Positions 33,380 to 36,884 of a stretch of 36,884 bases of DNA are shown here, in pieces (position 1 is the first letter of the stretch; each line of letters opens with the position of its first letter). The notes under the pieces are model-generated. The model did no database searches, was not told the origin of the DNA, and saw only the letters and a program-made list of their open reading frames with translations. The position numbers and the translations under genes were made by a program. Source of the stretch: Welwitschia mirabilis (Eukaryota > Gnetophyta > Gnetopsida > Welwitschiales); assembly GCA_051453625.1 (NCBI GenBank), contig JBOZIK010000001.1:118124741-118161624 (forward strand), read 5' to 3'.

Positions 33380-33880
33380 CAAGATAACCCAAAATATTCT
33401 AAGTTATGGAAATACTTGGTTAGGAAGAAGTAAAAATAAATCATCCCTAGAAAATTCTTCTTAACTCAATATATTAACAACTTACATTGTCAAAAATATC
33501 CAAAGTTTAAGGATCTAGGAGTAGTAACTATGAGTGTCACTATAAAAGAAAACCATAGGATTAAGAAAGCCTTAATTAATATTGAATATAATATCAATAT
33601 TATGCCCTTGCACATTTGTCAGAGACTTCGGTTGGAAGATAAAGTAGAGCCTTTAAGGATTGTTTTAGAATTGGTTAATACTTTTGTGAAGAAACTATTA
33701 GATGTTATTAAGGATTTGGTCATTCAAATAAAAGAATCTTTCTATCCCATTAATGTTGTTATTATAGAAGTTAAGCATAACAGTAGTTACCCTTTACTTT
33801 TAGATGGATCTTTTTATGCAATAGCCCACTATATTATAGATAAAAGAACCAGTTAATGGAGTATTATTTTGAAAATAAAA
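33380..33880 (+). pseudogene. Aspartic protease of element B (active site lost)
   Basis: The open reading 33530-33856 gives KKALINIEYNINIMPLHICQ, RLEDKVEPLRIVLELVNTFV, then PLLLDGSFYAIAHYIID, matching the start-to-end pattern of Athila/Tat proteases. The catalytic Asp is Asn (33578-33580), the following Gly is Glu and the Ser is Asn; the Asp, Gly and Ser changes are all G to A compared with the usual codons. Upstream it keeps KLWKYLV (TGG at 33407) and HCQKYPKFKD, where A has stops. At 108 codons this is one of the longest uninterrupted gene remnants in the window. Confidence 0.8.
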
Positions 33881-34500
33881 AGATTTTAATAAGAGTTTTT
33901 GATATGGTTGAAAAAGATTTAAGAAATGATTTGAGTATTAAGAAAGAAATAAGGTCAATCTCATTTATAGCACCATCTACTTGAGAAGAGATGGTCCATG
34001 CTTTATAAATTAACTTTGTATTAAAAGTAAATAACTTTTGTATTTTTGAAGATCAACTTGATTTTAACCATTTAGAAACTGATTTTTTTGATCTAAAGAG
34101 TAGAGAGTCTAAGTCTGTTAACTATGTAGAAGTCTGTGATTTTAGTAGAACTAAGATTTCCTATTTTGAGGATGGTCATCCACTACTGACATTTAGATAA
34201 CAGTCTGAGATGATAGTCAATTTTCCTAAAAAATTTATAAAAAATAAAAATATGAATTTAAAACTAAATTTGAAACTTTTAGATAGTGGATTGAAATACA
34301 TTTTTCTGAATAGTGATCTGAAGACATCATTATTCATTAACAAAAACCTTATTCCTTAATAAGAATCATGTTTAATCTCTTTTCTGTAATCTAAGGTAAA
34401 TGCGTTTGCTTGATCCCATTATGACTTGATAGCCATTCCTACCTTGATTATTTAATATCAAATCTACCTCAAAGAAAATGCAAAACCTATTAGGCAACTC
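33881..34500 (+). pseudogene. Protease-RT linker of element B
   Basis: Collinear with 19261-19920 of element A. It reads VFDMVEKDLRNDLSI near 33890, FEDQLDFNHLETDFFDLKS near 34048 and VNYVEVCDFSRTKI near 34110. It is acidic and was part of the pol polyprotein. Several stops and frameshifts. Confidence 0.5.
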
Positions 34501-34740
34501 TAATGTAAACTTAATCTAACTCTTAAACAAGTTGTTAAAGATGAAATTATAAAATTAATGGATGTTAGAATCATTTATTAAATAGCTAATAATGAGTGAG
34601 TTAGTCCTTTTATGGTAGTTCCTAAGAAAGATGGAAGATGGAAGATGTGCATAAACTTTAGAAAACTGAACGAAGTAACCAAAAAAGATCAATACCCTTT
34701 GCCTTTTCTTGATTGGATACTTGATAGAATTCAAAGTTAT
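34501..34740 (+). pseudogene. pol: Start of reverse transcriptase of element B, cut by R3
   Basis: The reading NNE, stop (TGA at 34597, expected Trp), VSPFMVVPKKDGRWKMCI, NFRKLNEVTKKDQYPLPFLD, WILDRI follows the canonical RT start (SEWVSPVxVVPKK). It is better kept than A, which has lost the VSPFMVV part. At 34740 the reading stops and LTR sequence of the minus-strand element R3 begins. Compared with A at 20095, the RT should have gone on with HAFYYFLDG. The rest of pol is not in the window. Confidence 0.85.
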
Positions 34741-35818
34741 TATTGTGGTATGTAATTATGTAAGCGCTTAAGTTCAGAAAGATTCTATCATTTATAAAAT
34801 AAATAGATATCTTACATAATACATCACACTAGTATGAGTGGGATTAGACTTAAAATATCATATTCACATTAAAGACTATAAGATAAGACTTAGATTGCTT
34901 TAAGAATAATAGGAACGAAAAATAAATAACAATGTAAGGAAATAAAATAATGCAATGCAAATGCAAAGTAAAACTAATTTAGATGAATGCAAATTAACTA
35001 ACACTACTTGCTTTCAGCCTTAATAAAGGCTACCCTTGATGATCTATATCATCTAAGAAATTATCAGCAGATCAATGGCAACATAGACTATAAGAGTCAT
35101 CAGAAACTCTATAATGCAAATATGAAAATGAAACACAGTTTATATTAAGAAAGAGTAACAAGAATCTTGGTTATGAAATAATTGGATCTCAATAGAGGAT
35201 ATACATTCCTCCATCAAGTGCACATCTTTTTACAACACTCAAGATGGATCTCCTGCTCTTTAATCTTATGTCAAGAGAATTTCTGGTATAAAAAAAATAA
35301 GAAGGTGAGTCAAAAGAGGATTTATTTATAACAACTCACTATAAAAAAATACAAATAATAGGTGTCACTAGACACGCTCATTTACATAAATGAAATAGAT
35401 GAAATGGTCAAAGGTTACTATCAGAGTTGGTTACATGTTAGTATTATCCAGACTGTCATCAAAATGATAATGGAGATGACGGCTTTTTACAAAAGATGAT
35501 TCAAAATGATGACTTAGTAGTCCATGTCAGCATGCAAATGTGTCATCATCCTGCATGTCATGGAGATGACAGGGAAAATGATGGTCTTATTTAATCATTT
35601 TCTTAAGAAGAAGCCTAGCATTTTTATCATTAATCCTTCTCCAAAGCTCTATGCATCAGAATGTTGCTTTATTACATTAAATTTGGGTAAGAATTATACA
35701 TTTCTGAGATTTTCTATTAAATCTCCAAAATCCTCAGAATTGCACCTAAACTTGAATAAAATTCTTGCAAAACAACTCATAAAACCCTATCAAATATTTA
35801 CAAATTGGCAGTGCAACA
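34741..35818 (-). mobile_element. 3' LTR of element R3 (minus strand, nested in B)
   Basis: On the minus strand it opens TGTTGCACTGCCAATTTG at 35818, directly after a good PPT, and ends TTACATACCACAATA at 34741 (the terminal CA changed to TA). Length 1078. It shares the AATAAA box (35321-35331) and the ATGATAGAAT terminal block with the other LTRs. It interrupts element B's RT, so R3 inserted after B. The left target sequence is GTTAT at 34736-34740; its duplicate should lie beyond the window. Confidence 0.85.
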
Positions 35819-35836
35819 TATTCCCCCACTTAGCTT
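35819..35836 (-). other. Polypurine tract of element R3
   Basis: Minus-strand AGCTAAGTGGGGGAATA directly before the LTR tip. It is the best-kept PPT in the window and primed plus-strand synthesis. Confidence 0.8.
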
Positions 35837-36884
35837 TTATCAGTCCCTAACAAAAAAAAGGGAAAAAAACCATAATTGCAAGCCAATTTTTTTTTCAAAA
35901 GATAAATTTAAAATTATAAAGTAAACTCATAAAACACATCACATAGATAAATAATAGGTAATGCATAATGTGTATGAAAATTTTGAAAAATTTTATCTCA
36001 TAAAAGATCTGAATTAAGTTAAAATTTTTTTCAAAATGAGTCATGAAAATGGGTTTCTGCCCCTCCCAAAGGAAAAATTAATATGTCCCATATTGGAAAA
36101 AAAGGCAAAAAAAGTAAACGGTAGTGAGAAGACAGGTAAAAGAGAATAACTTTCTAAATGAATTACAAAGCTGATTAGTGTCGAATTTGAAAAATATAGA
36201 TCTATAAAATATTATGACAAGTAAAGGAAAAATAGTGGACAATAAAAATGTTTCAATAAAGAGAACATGAGTAGCACTTATAACACCAAAAATCTTGAAG
36301 AAAACACTTATCTAAGTAAGAAATTATCTTTTATTGAAAACTTGAATAAAGAAAATAAGCTAAGGAAATACAGTAATGACTTTGAAATAACTAACCAAAC
36401 CACAAAAGAAAACAAGAAGACTGGGCATAAGATAATATAAAAAAAATATAGTTTATAGATATAATATTTTAACTTAGCAGATTATCATGAAATAAATCAT
36501 AACATTACTTAATGTGGAAAATGCATGACTTAATGTACAAAAATTTCATTCGATAAGGAAGTGATTATGATGATACTAGAGTAAAATGTTTTAAACAATG
36601 AATGATTAGATCAAAGAATTTCTTAAAAATGAACTCTCCTTTTATCATCTCAAAACCAAAATCCAAATCTCTATAAATAAAATGATTATATGGAAAGACT
36701 AAGAGTCTAGGAAATAAGTAATGTCTTTGATCACATTAGGAATACCACTGATCTCATAGCCTCAAAGTTTAAATACAACTTTATTATCCATGATGAGGAG
36801 AGTGTAACCATAGTTGGAGAAGTAAGGACATGTGAAGCATAGCCAACTGACCTCCTGGTGGAGTTCCCACAGCTACCATATTAC
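35837..36884 (-). other. 3' region of element R3
   Basis: Internal sequence of the minus-strand element, running off the right edge. The part at 36700-36884 matches the conserved blocks of A (22899-23130) and C (28040-28290), including GGTAGCTGTGGGAACTCCAC, GTTGGCTATGCTTCACATG and CTATGGTTACACTC. That block keeps more G+C than its surroundings. No coding frame is conserved among the three copies as far as I can see. Confidence 0.65.

Noticed and set aside
35524-35850. A 108-codon plus-strand ORF
   Set aside because: It lies within the minus-strand LTR and PPT of element R3, where no protein is expected; chance frame.

Overview
The window looks like nuclear DNA of a vascular plant. It is very A+T-rich, has no intact gene, and is filled with old LTR retrotransposons of the Ty3/gypsy superfamily. 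The best-preserved ones belong to the Athila/Tat (OTA) group. The evidence is a degenerate primer-binding site complementary to tRNA-Asp, a protease remnant (ALIDIKASVNIMPL), a reverse transcriptase with RKLNKVTK and DGYSGYNQ motifs, RNase H, and an integrase with a GPY-like tail. The species cannot be named from this. There are three runs of N: 4894-5096, 24773-24872 and 32950-32959.

Layout. 1-2303: a minus-strand element (R1) with LTR, PBS, leader and the start of gag; gag is cut at 129 by the LTR of a further minus-strand element that runs off the left edge. 2304-7085: mostly unassignable, but 4700-7010 holds a decayed plus-strand protein that I do not recognise, interrupted by a gap and a TA microsatellite. 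7086-9033: a second LTR type in minus orientation with a chromovirus-like PPT boundary. 9034-13174: strongly decayed, no identifiable gene. 13175-14447: a minus-strand LTR of the first family (R2) with its PPT. 14772-24772: element A, plus strand, with 5' LTR, PBS, gag, pol, 3' region and a truncated 3' LTR. 24873-29973: element C, plus strand, which has a long unrecognised ORF remnant instead of gag-pol. 29974-31070: one LTR that serves both C (PPT on its left) and B (PBS on its right). 31071-34740: element B, plus strand, gag to early RT. 34741-36884: element R3, minus strand, inserted into B's RT.

No element here can be active. Gag and pol are full of stops and frameshifts, and catalytic residues are lost in protease, RT and integrase. 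The decay has a clear signature: most differences are C to T or G to A, and stops fall where related copies still have Trp or Gln codons. This is what long-term deamination of methylated cytosine would give.

The most interesting signals are (1) a palindromic motif TCGTCTAGACGA, with decayed forms such as TCATCTAGATGA, spread through LTRs, leaders and internal regions and often followed 7-8 bases later by GATGAC; (2) the long non-gag-pol ORF of element C; (3) a ~500-bp segment found both just outside A's 5' LTR and just before its 3' LTR; and (4) the unrecognised coiled-coil protein remnant at 4700-7010.
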